Below, in pieces: positions 15,982 to 23,168 of a stretch of 38,775 nt of DNA. This DNA is from a virus. The notes beneath the pieces were generated by a model that saw only the letters and a program-made list of their open reading frames with translations, searched no databases and was not told the DNA's origin. How positions within the stretch are numbered: the first letter of the stretch is position 1; the number at the start of each line of letters is the position of its first letter. The stretch covers positions 1-38,775 of IMG/VR virus record IMGVR_UViG_3300003873_000026; one strand, given 5' to 3'. Position numbers and translations under genes: made by a program.

Positions 15982-16019
15982 AATATCCTCCCATGGATAT
16001 ACTGGTGCTGATCTCCAGT
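15982..16019 (-). promoter_or_regulatory. Structured 5' leader, copy A
   Basis: In RNA order, hairpin 1 is ACTGG, 9-nt loop AGATCAGCA, CCAGT (16015-16019 with 16001-16005). Hairpin 2 follows directly: ATATCC, 6-nt loop ATGGGA, GGATAT (15995-16000 with 15983-15988), with the ATG one base further on. The ribosome site is therefore partly in a loop and partly in a stem. Geometry is identical to copy B upstream of 16762, with compensatory stem changes. Confidence 0.7.
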
Positions 16020-16056
16020 CAAGCGACGCTTACGTATCATTGCTGTATACATAAGT

Positions 16057-16080
16057 CATATTTATAATATATGGTTATAA
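16057..16080 (-). promoter_or_regulatory. Promoter motif upstream of the 135-aa gene
   Basis: The minus strand reads ATAACCATATATTATAAATATG, a close variant of the window consensus ending in TATG, about 75 bases before the start codon. Confidence 0.6.
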
Positions 16081-16119
16081 AAAATTGATTTACATTTTTT
16101 ACTATAAAAAATAAAGATA

Positions 16120-16153
16120 GCCTACTAGATGTCGTATGCGACATCTAGTAGGC
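16120..16153 (-). terminator. Intrinsic terminator after the 200-aa gene
   Basis: GCCTACTAGATGTCG and its perfect complement form a 15-bp or longer stem. The minus strand continues with TATCTTTATTTTTT. Confidence 0.85.
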
Positions 16154-16159
16154 ATTACC

Positions 16160-16762
16160 TTAATACAGATATTTATTGGCTAACCACATCTGCCACCAGT
16201 TCAACACTGGGCCAGCTAATACTAACGCTATAGCTGTAGGTATATCCAAGTCCAATTCAAGTATGCTATACATAAATAATGCTAACAAACTGCCGCACAA
16301 ACCAGACATCACCTGCCAGCTCTCATCTCGTTTGCGTAATACAGCACTATACCTATGTGCCGTATCCTTAATGAAGTTACGTCTCTCGAAACGAGACATG
16401 GCTTCGTTATGAGCTGATTGTGTTATTCTCACAACCACCCCGGCTATAGCTATGACTATAGCAATAATAAACTTATCATTTAGTATTACTATAGCTAACG
16501 CCATCATTAATGATATCGCTACATCAGAATATAGATACATTTTATACGCTGACTTAATCGACCATTTAAGATGGGCAATCTTGATACCAATAAGTTCTGC
16601 TATTAACCATACAACCACAGCTACAGGCAGCCAGACACTCCCCAGATTAGCATGAGCTATAGCTACATATGTAGCGGCCAGCATATATATACCACAATCT
16701 ATAGCTGCTGGTATTTGTGTTTTCTTTACGAACTTGAAATAGTTCGTAGTTGTTTCTTTCAT
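16160..16762 (-). CDS. Polytopic membrane protein, 200 aa
   Basis: Five or so hydrophobic segments are visible: about residues 18-36 (AIDCGIYMLAATYVAIAHA), 42-62 (VWLPVAVVVWLIAELIGI), 76-95 (YSDVAISLMMALAIVIL), 98-114 (KFIIAIVIAIAGVVVRI), and 150-185 near the end (LCGSLLALFMYSILEL and TAIALVLAGPVL). A basic cytoplasmic stretch (RFERRNFIKDTAHRYSAVLRKR) lies between segments four and five. It is therefore an integral membrane protein, possibly acting at the host inner membrane. No transporter or holin motif was recognised. It is a single-gene unit with promoter, terminator and a structured leader shared with the 135-aa gene. Confidence 0.8.
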   Translation of the reverse strand: MKETTTNYFKFVKKTQIPAAIDCGIYMLAATYVAIAHANLGSVWLPVAVVVWLIAELIGIKIAHLKWSIKSAYKMYLYSDVAISLMMALAIVILNDKFIIAIVIAIAGVVVRITQSAHNEAMSRFERRNFIKDTAHRYSAVLRKRDESWQVMSGLCGSLLALFMYSILELDLDIPTAIALVLAGPVLNWWQMWLANKYLY

Positions 16763-16799
16763 AATTACCTCCCAGTAATTACCAGTACTTATCTCTGGT
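16762..16799 (-). promoter_or_regulatory. Structured 5' leader, copy B
   Basis: In RNA order, hairpin 1 is ACCAG, 9-nt loop AGATAAGTA, CTGGT (16795-16799 with 16781-16785). Hairpin 2 is TAATTAC, 6-nt loop TGGGAG, GTAATTA (16775-16781 with 16762-16768), so the ribosome site is in the loop and the A of the start codon is in the stem. Relative to copy A two base pairs of stem 1 and nearly all of stem 2 are changed on both sides while the loops are conserved. Confidence 0.7.
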
Positions 16800-16836
16800 T
16801 AAGTAATGACTACAGATCGTTTCCGTATATGTAGTT

Positions 16837-16860
16837 CATTTTCAGTATATGTGGATATAA
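16837..16860 (-). promoter_or_regulatory. Promoter motif upstream of the 200-aa membrane protein gene
   Basis: The minus strand reads ATATCCACATATACTGAAAATG, the most diverged copy of the motif (AATG instead of TATG) but at the same distance from its gene as the neighbouring copy. Confidence 0.5.
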
Positions 16861-16895
16861 AATATCGATATGCATTTAGGTAAGAAAAAAGAATA

Positions 16896-16927
16896 ACTAC
16901 CACAGACCCTATAGGGTCTGTGGTAGT
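16896..16927 (-). terminator. Intrinsic terminator after the 272-aa gene
   Basis: ACTACCACAGACCCTA and TAGGGTCTGTGGTAGT form a perfect 16-bp stem. The minus strand then reads TATTCTTTTTTC. Confidence 0.85.
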
Positions 16928-16939
16928 GTTATCTTTAGT

Positions 16940-17758
16940 TCACAATACTGGTACTTTTATACCAGATTTCTTAATTAGACTAGCGACCTTAACAGGACTA
17001 GACTCTGGGTTTATATGTCCTGTAACCGTCAGTTCATATACCGATCTGCGATCCACAATAGACATAGGTTTGACGATTGACTTATCTCCTAATATATACA
17101 GAAGTTTAGAATCCATTGGTAATATAGATAAATCCCTCTTTCCGATAGGATGATATTTAGGACCAAATTCTCGCTTAGTCTTAACTTTGCCTGTATGTGA
17201 TTCTAATAATGACACTCCAGATAAATTAGAAACACCAATCAAATCTAATGTAAAATGTGACATAAGTAACATAGGGTTATACGTAGAAGGCAATAGTCCT
17301 CGGTTACCTCCTGAATATACAGTACCTGGGTACTTAAGTCCTTTAAGATTCTTCTTAATATATAAATGCGTTATATATGGCCTATATGCAGTATCTGGTT
17401 TACCATTATTATATTTCTTATATAGCTGGGTGTAGTCAGGCATATAGAAAACTAATTTGGTATCAACAGATTTATATAACTCTATTAGTATGTACATATC
17501 ATTAATCAATTGTTCTTGTACTAACTTACTACTAATGAGCTGTTCCTTATCCTTATGCACTATAGAACTAACTACATTTCTAAACAAAGTATAGATGTTA
17601 AATATATGGGTCTTATAACTATTAGGATCTACTCTATCCGGTATACTTCTGTTGGTATCATATACTTTAACATCGAATAATGTTTCGAGTGCTAATCCAG
17701 TACCTATCGAGACGCCAGTAGATGTTACAGTTCTATCATTAACAATATTTTTAAGCAT
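16940..17758 (-). CDS. Hypothetical protein, 272 aa
   Basis: Not recognised. It is a soluble mixed protein with many Tyr, Lys and Ser and no membrane segment. Notable stretches are KLVFYMPDYTQLYKKYNNGK (near 100-119) and a Gly/Pro-rich centre (KYPGTVYSGGNRGLLPSTYN). It has its own promoter motif 18 bases upstream of the ribosome site and its own terminator, so it is transcribed as a single gene. A strong AAGGAGGAG precedes the ATG. A virion or DNA-packaging role cannot be decided from sequence. Confidence 0.7.
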   Translation of the reverse strand: MLKNIVNDRTVTSTGVSIGTGLALETLFDVKVYDTNRSIPDRVDPNSYKTHIFNIYTLFRNVVSSIVHKDKEQLISSKLVQEQLINDMYILIELYKSVDTKLVFYMPDYTQLYKKYNNGKPDTAYRPYITHLYIKKNLKGLKYPGTVYSGGNRGLLPSTYNPMLLMSHFTLDLIGVSNLSGVSLLESHTGKVKTKREFGPKYHPIGKRDLSILPMDSKLLYILGDKSIVKPMSIVDRRSVYELTVTGHINPESSPVKVASLIKKSGIKVPVL

Positions 17759-17775
17759 AACTCCTCCTTCTAATT

Positions 17776-17798
17776 CATATTAAGTATATATGGCTAGG
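17776..17798 (-). promoter_or_regulatory. Promoter motif upstream of the 272-aa gene
   Basis: The minus strand reads TAGCCATATATACTTAATATG, an exact consensus copy only about 18 bases from the start codon, so the leader is very short. The ribosome site follows the TATG by about 7 bases. Confidence 0.7.
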
Positions 17799-17803
17799 TA
17801 TTG

Positions 17804-18925
17804 CTAATTAGCAACTACCGTATCTAATTCTGATAATACTATATCCATATCAACCCTACTAAGATTATGTTTACCTAACTCCTCGGTAAGAAGTGATCTT
17901 ATGTTACCCTTAGTTATTTCAAATGGAGTAAATACCACTCTATTATTCACAACTTTATCATCACTAACAACCACCTTCTTTTTATCCACAGATATTATAA
18001 GATCCTTATATTTATCTCTAATAGGAACTAATAGTTTATTTATATCAGTACCAGATACAACTATCTTAACTCTAGTTCCCAACGCTAGTTTATTTAATTC
18101 TTTATTAAGAAATTTAGACATATCCGATGTTTGCATACTAGATATATCATACTTTCTATATGGATAAGCATTCTTATTTTCTATAAACAAGAATTCCATA
18201 TCACCAGTATGATATATAGTCATCATCATGAGTCCTTTCTTTTCCTCTTCATTATGAGCTAATCTATCAAATGAGCCTTGTGCTAGTATTCTGCGGTATG
18301 CAGATGAGGTATGTATATGACCTATGTTTATGTAATACCTTACTAACTCTAGATATGAATCTTCGTTATGAGATGACTCAAGTTCTATCATGGGTAACTG
18401 ATAATCAAACTGACCATGCATAATAGCTATATCTACTTTATCTAAATCATGTTTAGTCATAAGATCTTGTACGTTATCTAAAGTATCATTAGCTATTCTG
18501 TTCCATTCATCTGGTACATACAGAACGGTAATACCTAGGTCTTCAATACTTTCAATGTGTAAATAATCTATATACTTATAATCAACATCAATACATAGTG
18601 CTTCTAGAGTGTTAGCAAATAACCTCATTTGTTTCCAGTCGTGGGATGGGGTTCCTTCTAATACTCTTAATTTTATCTTATTAGATACACAATACATAGC
18701 CAGTCTTGATAACCATTCGTTAGCCATAACAAATTCATTAGAACAGGATGCTAGTAATTTATCAAACACATCACCAGCTAGAAATATTATATCTAGTTTC
18801 TTAAATCTATTATGGTTCTTTCTGAGTACGCCATCTAGATTACTTATTATATAATCTGTTTTAGTCCGACTATGTCCCAGATGTATATCTGATAATACTA
18901 GATATTTTATATTAGACTTTTTCAT
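17804..18925 (-). CDS. Calcineurin-like metallophosphoesterase, SbcD/Mre11-like, 373 aa
   Basis: A two-metal phosphoesterase, probably a DNA nuclease acting in recombination, repair or end processing. The family motifs are in order: DIHLGH (residues 13-18), GDVFDK (51-56), GTPSHD (91-96, in place of the usual GNHD, keeping His and Asp), IMHGQFD (168-174) and INIGHIHT (199-206). GSFDR follows soon after. The first Asp/His pairs and the last GHxH are the metal ligands, so the active site looks complete. The C-terminal ~120 residues would be the capping part, as in SbcD. No SbcC-like ATPase is in the window. It overlaps the upstream membrane-protein gene by 14 bases, suggesting coupling. Confidence 0.88.
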   Translation of the reverse strand: MKKSNIKYLVLSDIHLGHSRTKTDYIISNLDGVLRKNHNRFKKLDIIFLAGDVFDKLLASCSNEFVMANEWLSRLAMYCVSNKIKLRVLEGTPSHDWKQMRLFANTLEALCIDVDYKYIDYLHIESIEDLGITVLYVPDEWNRIANDTLDNVQDLMTKHDLDKVDIAIMHGQFDYQLPMIELESSHNEDSYLELVRYYINIGHIHTSSAYRRILAQGSFDRLAHNEEEKKGLMMMTIYHTGDMEFLFIENKNAYPYRKYDISSMQTSDMSKFLNKELNKLALGTRVKIVVSGTDINKLLVPIRDKYKDLIISVDKKKVVVSDDKVVNNRVVFTPFEITKGNIRSLLTEELGKHNLSRVDMDIVLSELDTVVAN

Positions 18926-19262
18926 ATACGGTTTTAAACATATATAATACAGCTATATTTCCTAGTATTAACAAACTAGTAAGGACTGAATCACCTATGT
19001 TATATGGAATCCCCACAAGGTTACTGACAAGCCATGTGGTCGTTAGTATAGATACTAGCAATGACGCGCTTATTAATACCTGTGGAATATTTCTATATGA
19101 TGTAATATCCAATAATCTGCATGAGCAATATAAACACATTATACCATACACAAAAGCGTTTAATAATAGTGTTAATATTCCATAGACACTATATTCATCC
19201 CAACTATAGATAATCATTATTGTAGTAGTCCAAAGTACCATGGAATACATCAATAATACCAT
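18912..19262 (-). CDS. Small polytopic membrane protein, 116 aa
   Basis: Almost entirely hydrophobic, with about four transmembrane segments: residues 2-20 (VLLMYSMVLWTTTIMIIY), 28-46 (ILTLLLNAFVYGIMCLYC), 59-80 (VLISASLLVSILTTTWLV) and 89-110 (VLTSLLILGNIAVLYMF). No motif is recognised. The start overlaps a 45-aa ORF by 59 bases and the stop overlaps the metallophosphoesterase gene, forming a compact three-gene unit. The ribosome site is weak (GGGGG, seven bases before ATG), so translation may depend on ribosomes finishing the upstream small ORF. Confidence 0.65.
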   Translation of the reverse strand: MVLLMYSMVLWTTTIMIIYSWDEYSVYGILTLLLNAFVYGIMCLYCSCRLLDITSYRNIPQVLISASLLVSILTTTWLVSNLVGIPYNIGDSVLTSLLILGNIAVLYMFKTVYEKV

Positions 19263-19341
19263 ATTGATGCCCCCAGACAGTAGGTTTCAAAGGCTCCCCA
19301 TCTATATTTAGTTCATGCTCATGCTCGTAATCATAACACAT
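19204..19341 (-). CDS. Small acidic protein, 45 aa
   Basis: A short frame reading MCYDYEHEHELNIDGEPLKP and ending NNDYL, with a good AAGGGAG eight bases before the ATG. It is acidic and His-rich. It overlaps the start of the 116-aa membrane protein gene by 59 bases in another frame and would be first in that unit. Coding potential is judged from the ribosome site and amino-acid composition only. Confidence 0.55.
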   Translation of the reverse strand: MCYDYEHEHELNIDGEPLKPTVWGHQYGIIDVFHGTLDYYNNDYL

Positions 19342-19392
19342 TTCTTAATCTCCCTTATTGTTATTGTTCGTTAAATTGTATTTTGATTAAAA

Positions 19393-19426
19393 ACTACCCA
19401 TAGCTGGATATCCAGCTATGGGTAGT
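19393..19426 (-). terminator. Intrinsic terminator after the 317-aa gene
   Basis: ACTACCCATAGCTGGAT and its exact complement form a 17-bp palindrome. The minus strand continues TTTTAATC. Confidence 0.8.
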
Positions 19427-19434
19427 CATATCAA

Positions 19435-20388
19435 TTATGATACTTTAATGGTATTGATATACATGGATATGTGTTTTTCAATAGCCTTAGCGTCAATAGT
19501 TCTGGAATTCTTAGAGAGCAGCATGCCGATGCGTGCCTTCTGGTAATTTCGACTAGTAGTAGCTGCATATACTAAAGCTATCCAAGTAGGCATATTTTCT
19601 AAAGCTATGATAGGGGTCTCCGATTGACCTGGTCCAAACCACACTTTACCCATAACACCAATAATGCTATCTATCGTATAGAACTTAGCTTTATCGGAAG
19701 AGACACTATTAGCAATATTTAATACTAATTCTTCTAGCTTAGTGCCGCCATCAAAAATATATTTGTTGCATCGTTCCTTAACCAATTTATTACTGAGTTT
19801 GAATGCTCTTTTAGAACTAACAACCCTAGCAATTACGGTATCGATATTATCTCTGTTATTTTCACCCTTAGGATAATATAGTAAATTAGCATACATAGCA
19901 GTAATAATTTCAATATTAAACATTTCTTCTGGTGTTAGTAAACTGATGGTTCCCGCCATACCACTTAACCAGACACCCATAGCTGTGGCTGTTGGTTTAA
20001 CAATAGACCTGTGCTGGGTCCAGTCATTATTAATAAAATCAACTGTTAGTAACGCACGCACAATCATAAACTCTACAGCAGCTGGATTCTTAGTAATATC
20101 TGATAACCTAGCCTCGAGTTCTGTGGTCTTATTAACATACTTACGTAAATCTGTAACAACTACCTTATGACCTTTAAGCGTGTCCATTACTAATGGATGT
20201 TCCCATGCTGGAAGTTCTTTTTCTTCGTCGTTATATCCAGTTACATACACACATCTAGTATCGCCTGGTACAGGATACTCATATTCTATCTCATTGAGAT
20301 TTACTGTGTTAACATATTTGGATAACGCACTTGTTAGTTTACTTATATTAACAAGCGATCCGTACGTGGTCTTATATGGCTCAAACAT
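19435..20388 (-). CDS. Hypothetical protein, 317 aa
   Basis: Not recognised. It is a mixed alpha/beta soluble protein. The middle is helical and hydrophobic (TAMGVWLSGMAGTISLL near residue 130) but broken by charged residues, so it is probably not membrane-spanning. Near the end, MPTWIALVYAATTSRNYQKA and KNSRTIDAKAIEKH look like conserved helices. It is transcribed away from the fibre genes and ends in a strong terminator. The start ATG follows an AGGAGATTC. A virion role is possible from the neighbourhood (fibre and terminase genes nearby) but no sequence feature decides it. Confidence 0.7.
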   Translation of the reverse strand: MFEPYKTTYGSLVNISKLTSALSKYVNTVNLNEIEYEYPVPGDTRCVYVTGYNDEEKELPAWEHPLVMDTLKGHKVVVTDLRKYVNKTTELEARLSDITKNPAAVEFMIVRALLTVDFINNDWTQHRSIVKPTATAMGVWLSGMAGTISLLTPEEMFNIEIITAMYANLLYYPKGENNRDNIDTVIARVVSSKRAFKLSNKLVKERCNKYIFDGGTKLEELVLNIANSVSSDKAKFYTIDSIIGVMGKVWFGPGQSETPIIALENMPTWIALVYAATTSRNYQKARIGMLLSKNSRTIDAKAIEKHISMYINTIKVS

Positions 20389-20536
20389 TATGAATCTCCT
20401 GATGATCTTAGATGTTATGCAATTAATGAATTTAAATTTAATATCAACAAAAAAGATACCTATATTTGTCTAAACAAGTAAATCTTATTTCGATCACCTG
20501 GTTTCTTGAATATTAAATATTTTTCATGGAGGTATT

Positions 20537-20881
20537 ATGGCGCAATTTAAATTAACTTCATTCATAGACCTCGGTACTAAAGGATATCATACTGCCACTA
20601 GCTGGCGCGTTACGTTGGATCGACAAGGTCACAACATAATAGACGAGAGCCTAGAAGATAAAGTGAATTTATATCACTGGATCTCGCCACTGCCTGATGG
20701 TAACGGTTGGTATTACGCAGATCTTGATGCGGTGCATCTGTGGGTGCGGGTTCATATACTGAACGACGCATCAGAATGGTATTATTGCGGGTACATGAAT
20801 CAGAATGATCAGACTTTTATAGTATCTGAAAATAATAAACCTGATAGAACTATAAATTCACTAACATCAGGAATACACTAA
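20537..20881 (+). CDS. Small probable virion/fibre-associated protein, 114 aa
   Basis: Rich in Trp, Tyr, Asp and Asn, with alternating beta-like strands (FKLTSFIDLGTKGYHTATSW, YYADLDAVHLWVRVHILND, EWYYCGYMNQND). Such composition is common in small fibre-associated or adhesion-domain proteins. It lies nine bases upstream of the long fibre gene on the same strand and shares its transcription, so the two products likely work together at the virion surface. The ribosome site is ATGGAGG. The family was not identified. Confidence 0.65.
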   Translation: MAQFKLTSFIDLGTKGYHTATSWRVTLDRQGHNIIDESLEDKVNLYHWISPLPDGNGWYYADLDAVHLWVRVHILNDASEWYYCGYMNQNDQTFIVSENNKPDRTINSLTSGIH

Positions 20882-20890
20882 GGAGCCACT

Positions 20891-23113
20891 ATGCTACGAA
20901 ATATTAAGTTATCTGTAGATAACGTTTACATCAATCCAGGAAGTAGTTTGTCCCACACGGGTACTAGTTACCAGGTATCCCCGACACCTGATTTTTCGGT
21001 AGTTGGTAATCTAGTACTAAATATAAACAATAGTTCTACATCACTACTCGAACATATGTTCGAGTATAATATGGGTCCTAGTACCCCGCTATATGTAAGG
21101 ACTAGATATCATTTCAATAACGGCAAAGCCTCCGAGTGGAGCAATATTATTGAAATTAACTCCACACAGGAAGGTATCAAGAGTTCCGATACATTAATCT
21201 CAACACCAGTACTGTCAGTAACATATGATTACAGCACCACTAAGGCAGGAGAAGTTGTTATTTCTCTAGATAACCTTAATGTGCAAGCTGGTATAGGTAA
21301 TATTAATAGTGTTTCTTGGAGATTAGAGACTACTGATGGTGAAGTTATATACGAATTACCTAATAGTACTGATGTTAAGAATGTCTTAAGACTGCCTATC
21401 TCAACAATTGTTAATCATCAATGTTTTATGGTTATCGCAACAGCTAATAGTGACACTAACACTAGTAGTAATGAAGCAAGAGAGATATCCATATCTAAGT
21501 CATTCGATATGATATATTTCCAAACAGCAATCAAAGGTGCATTATACGCAGACTGTAATAATTATATTTCTATATCAAACCCAGCGGAAGTGTATACTGA
21601 ATCTGAGGTAAGAGTTACAGATACTAATGGCGCTATTGTGGACGCATACACGGCATTAGATCCTGTGGTTGCTTTATTTAAAACTAGTGCTGTAAATGTA
21701 GGACAATATTATACTGTAGATATTAGACTACGTTCCACAAGTGGTAATCATACACCATGGATTAATGCATATTCCGGGATTGCGTATGTTAGCGTGCCTA
21801 GGGTATATTCAGATACAATTAGTTATGTTACTACTAATATGGGATTTGGTGGATATTTTAACTTTAATGGACTATCTGCACAGTCGGTACAGGCTGATGA
21901 TGATGGTGTGTTTTATTTAGCTATACCGGAAACTAACACCCTAGAATCGTTCAAAATTACCAATGGCGCTATTTTCCCGTTAGGCAATACATATAGTTAC
22001 GGATCTGTAGGATTACATCCTATTCCTAGTTTTAATGTTATTAAAACATATGATGGTAACATGGTGTATGATCGCTCGTTAGGTCTTATTAATGGTGTTA
22101 GCGAAAGACCACGATTTGAATTGATGAACTATAATATGGTTACTAAGTCCATGATTAGTCAGCATTATCTAGATCGACTTGATGAAAGAGGTAGTACTGG
22201 TACTACTAATTCAGCCGTAATAAAGAAAGATGGTAAAGTATATTATATACCAGCACATATTGTAGATAATGCAGGCGCTTCTGTAGATCTGGAAATGCGT
22301 GTGTATGATAGTATTACTAATACTATTGTAGAACATATCGCGTTACCAGTAACTGGTATTAAACAGAATGCTGGACTTACTGAAGATAAGAATGGTGATT
22401 TATATTTCTTCGGTGGCTCTGGCGATGATATAGAAAGTACCGTTGATGGATCTCTATGGGCTACGCCTATGAACCATGTTATGCATAAGTATGATATGAT
22501 TACGAAAACATGGAGTACATTAGCTACCGCGCCTATAGTTAATAGTGATATGTATAGATACAAATTACAAACATTACGTAACGGTGATATCTTTATCATA
22601 GACGCTACTCCGAATTTTGTATCTGCGGGTGTTAGACATAGTTATATATATAGACCATCTACCAATACATATACTCACACTATTATTAATAACCCACAAA
22701 GAGAGCATTTGGGAATTAGTGTTGAATTACCTAACGGCGATATTGCCAATATCACAAGCACGCCTGACCTTGTGGAAGCTACCAGTTTTCTGGTGACTAC
22801 TGTTAGTGATGCCCATTTAACCGCACAGACGCTAACGGATAGTCAGCGCGTTCTGGATTTGGTTGTCGCGCAAGGCGATACTGTATTTATTAGAGATCCA
22901 TATAGATATCGTACGGTAACTATTCAGGGCACTAATATGGCTAATACTGGTACGTTGGCGTGGGAAAGAAATGGTGTTATTAAGAAATATTACTATAATG
23001 ATTTAATTATCACACGTAATACTACAATCGTAACTCCGGCTACAGGAACTCCGCCTACTTATAATAATGTTGTTGTTGTAGGTAATGCTACTTTAACATT
23101 ACAGAATTTGTAA
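20891..23113 (+). CDS. Probable tail fibre or receptor-binding protein with kelch-like repeats, 740 aa
   Basis: A long, Ser/Thr/Asn-rich beta protein. The first half has fibronectin-III-like stretches, such as PLYVRTRYHFNNGKASEWSN (near 75-94) and DIRLRSTSGNHTPW (near 275). The second half has kelch-type blades with the usual Tyr-Asp...Trp layout, such as FELMNYNMVTKSM, MRVYDSITNTIVEH, MHKYDMITKTWSTLATAP and YIYRPSTNTYTH. The last ~100 residues are Asn/Thr-rich (YNNVVVVGNATLTL). This arrangement suits a surface fibre that contacts the host. AGGAG precedes the ATG. A strong bidirectional terminator follows, shared with TerL. Direct proof of a tail location is lacking. Confidence 0.75.
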   Translation: MLRNIKLSVDNVYINPGSSLSHTGTSYQVSPTPDFSVVGNLVLNINNSSTSLLEHMFEYNMGPSTPLYVRTRYHFNNGKASEWSNIIEINSTQEGIKSSDTLISTPVLSVTYDYSTTKAGEVVISLDNLNVQAGIGNINSVSWRLETTDGEVIYELPNSTDVKNVLRLPISTIVNHQCFMVIATANSDTNTSSNEAREISISKSFDMIYFQTAIKGALYADCNNYISISNPAEVYTESEVRVTDTNGAIVDAYTALDPVVALFKTSAVNVGQYYTVDIRLRSTSGNHTPWINAYSGIAYVSVPRVYSDTISYVTTNMGFGGYFNFNGLSAQSVQADDDGVFYLAIPETNTLESFKITNGAIFPLGNTYSYGSVGLHPIPSFNVIKTYDGNMVYDRSLGLINGVSERPRFELMNYNMVTKSMISQHYLDRLDERGSTGTTNSAVIKKDGKVYYIPAHIVDNAGASVDLEMRVYDSITNTIVEHIALPVTGIKQNAGLTEDKNGDLYFFGGSGDDIESTVDGSLWATPMNHVMHKYDMITKTWSTLATAPIVNSDMYRYKLQTLRNGDIFIIDATPNFVSAGVRHSYIYRPSTNTYTHTIINNPQREHLGISVELPNGDIANITSTPDLVEATSFLVTTVSDAHLTAQTLTDSQRVLDLVVAQGDTVFIRDPYRYRTVTIQGTNMANTGTLAWERNGVIKKYYYNDLIITRNTTIVTPATGTPPTYNNVVVVGNATLTLQNL

Positions 23114-23129
23114 TAGGCATAAATGAACT

Positions 23130-23163
23130 ACAAGCACTACAGCCTATAGGCTGTAGTGCTTGT
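23130..23163. terminator. Bidirectional terminator between fibre and terminase genes
   Basis: ACAAGCACTACAGCCTA and TAGGCTGTAGTGCTTGT form a perfect 17-bp palindrome between converging genes. The plus side continues with ATTCTTTAAT; the minus side has TCATTTATG. Confidence 0.85.
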
Positions 23164-23168
23164 ATTCT

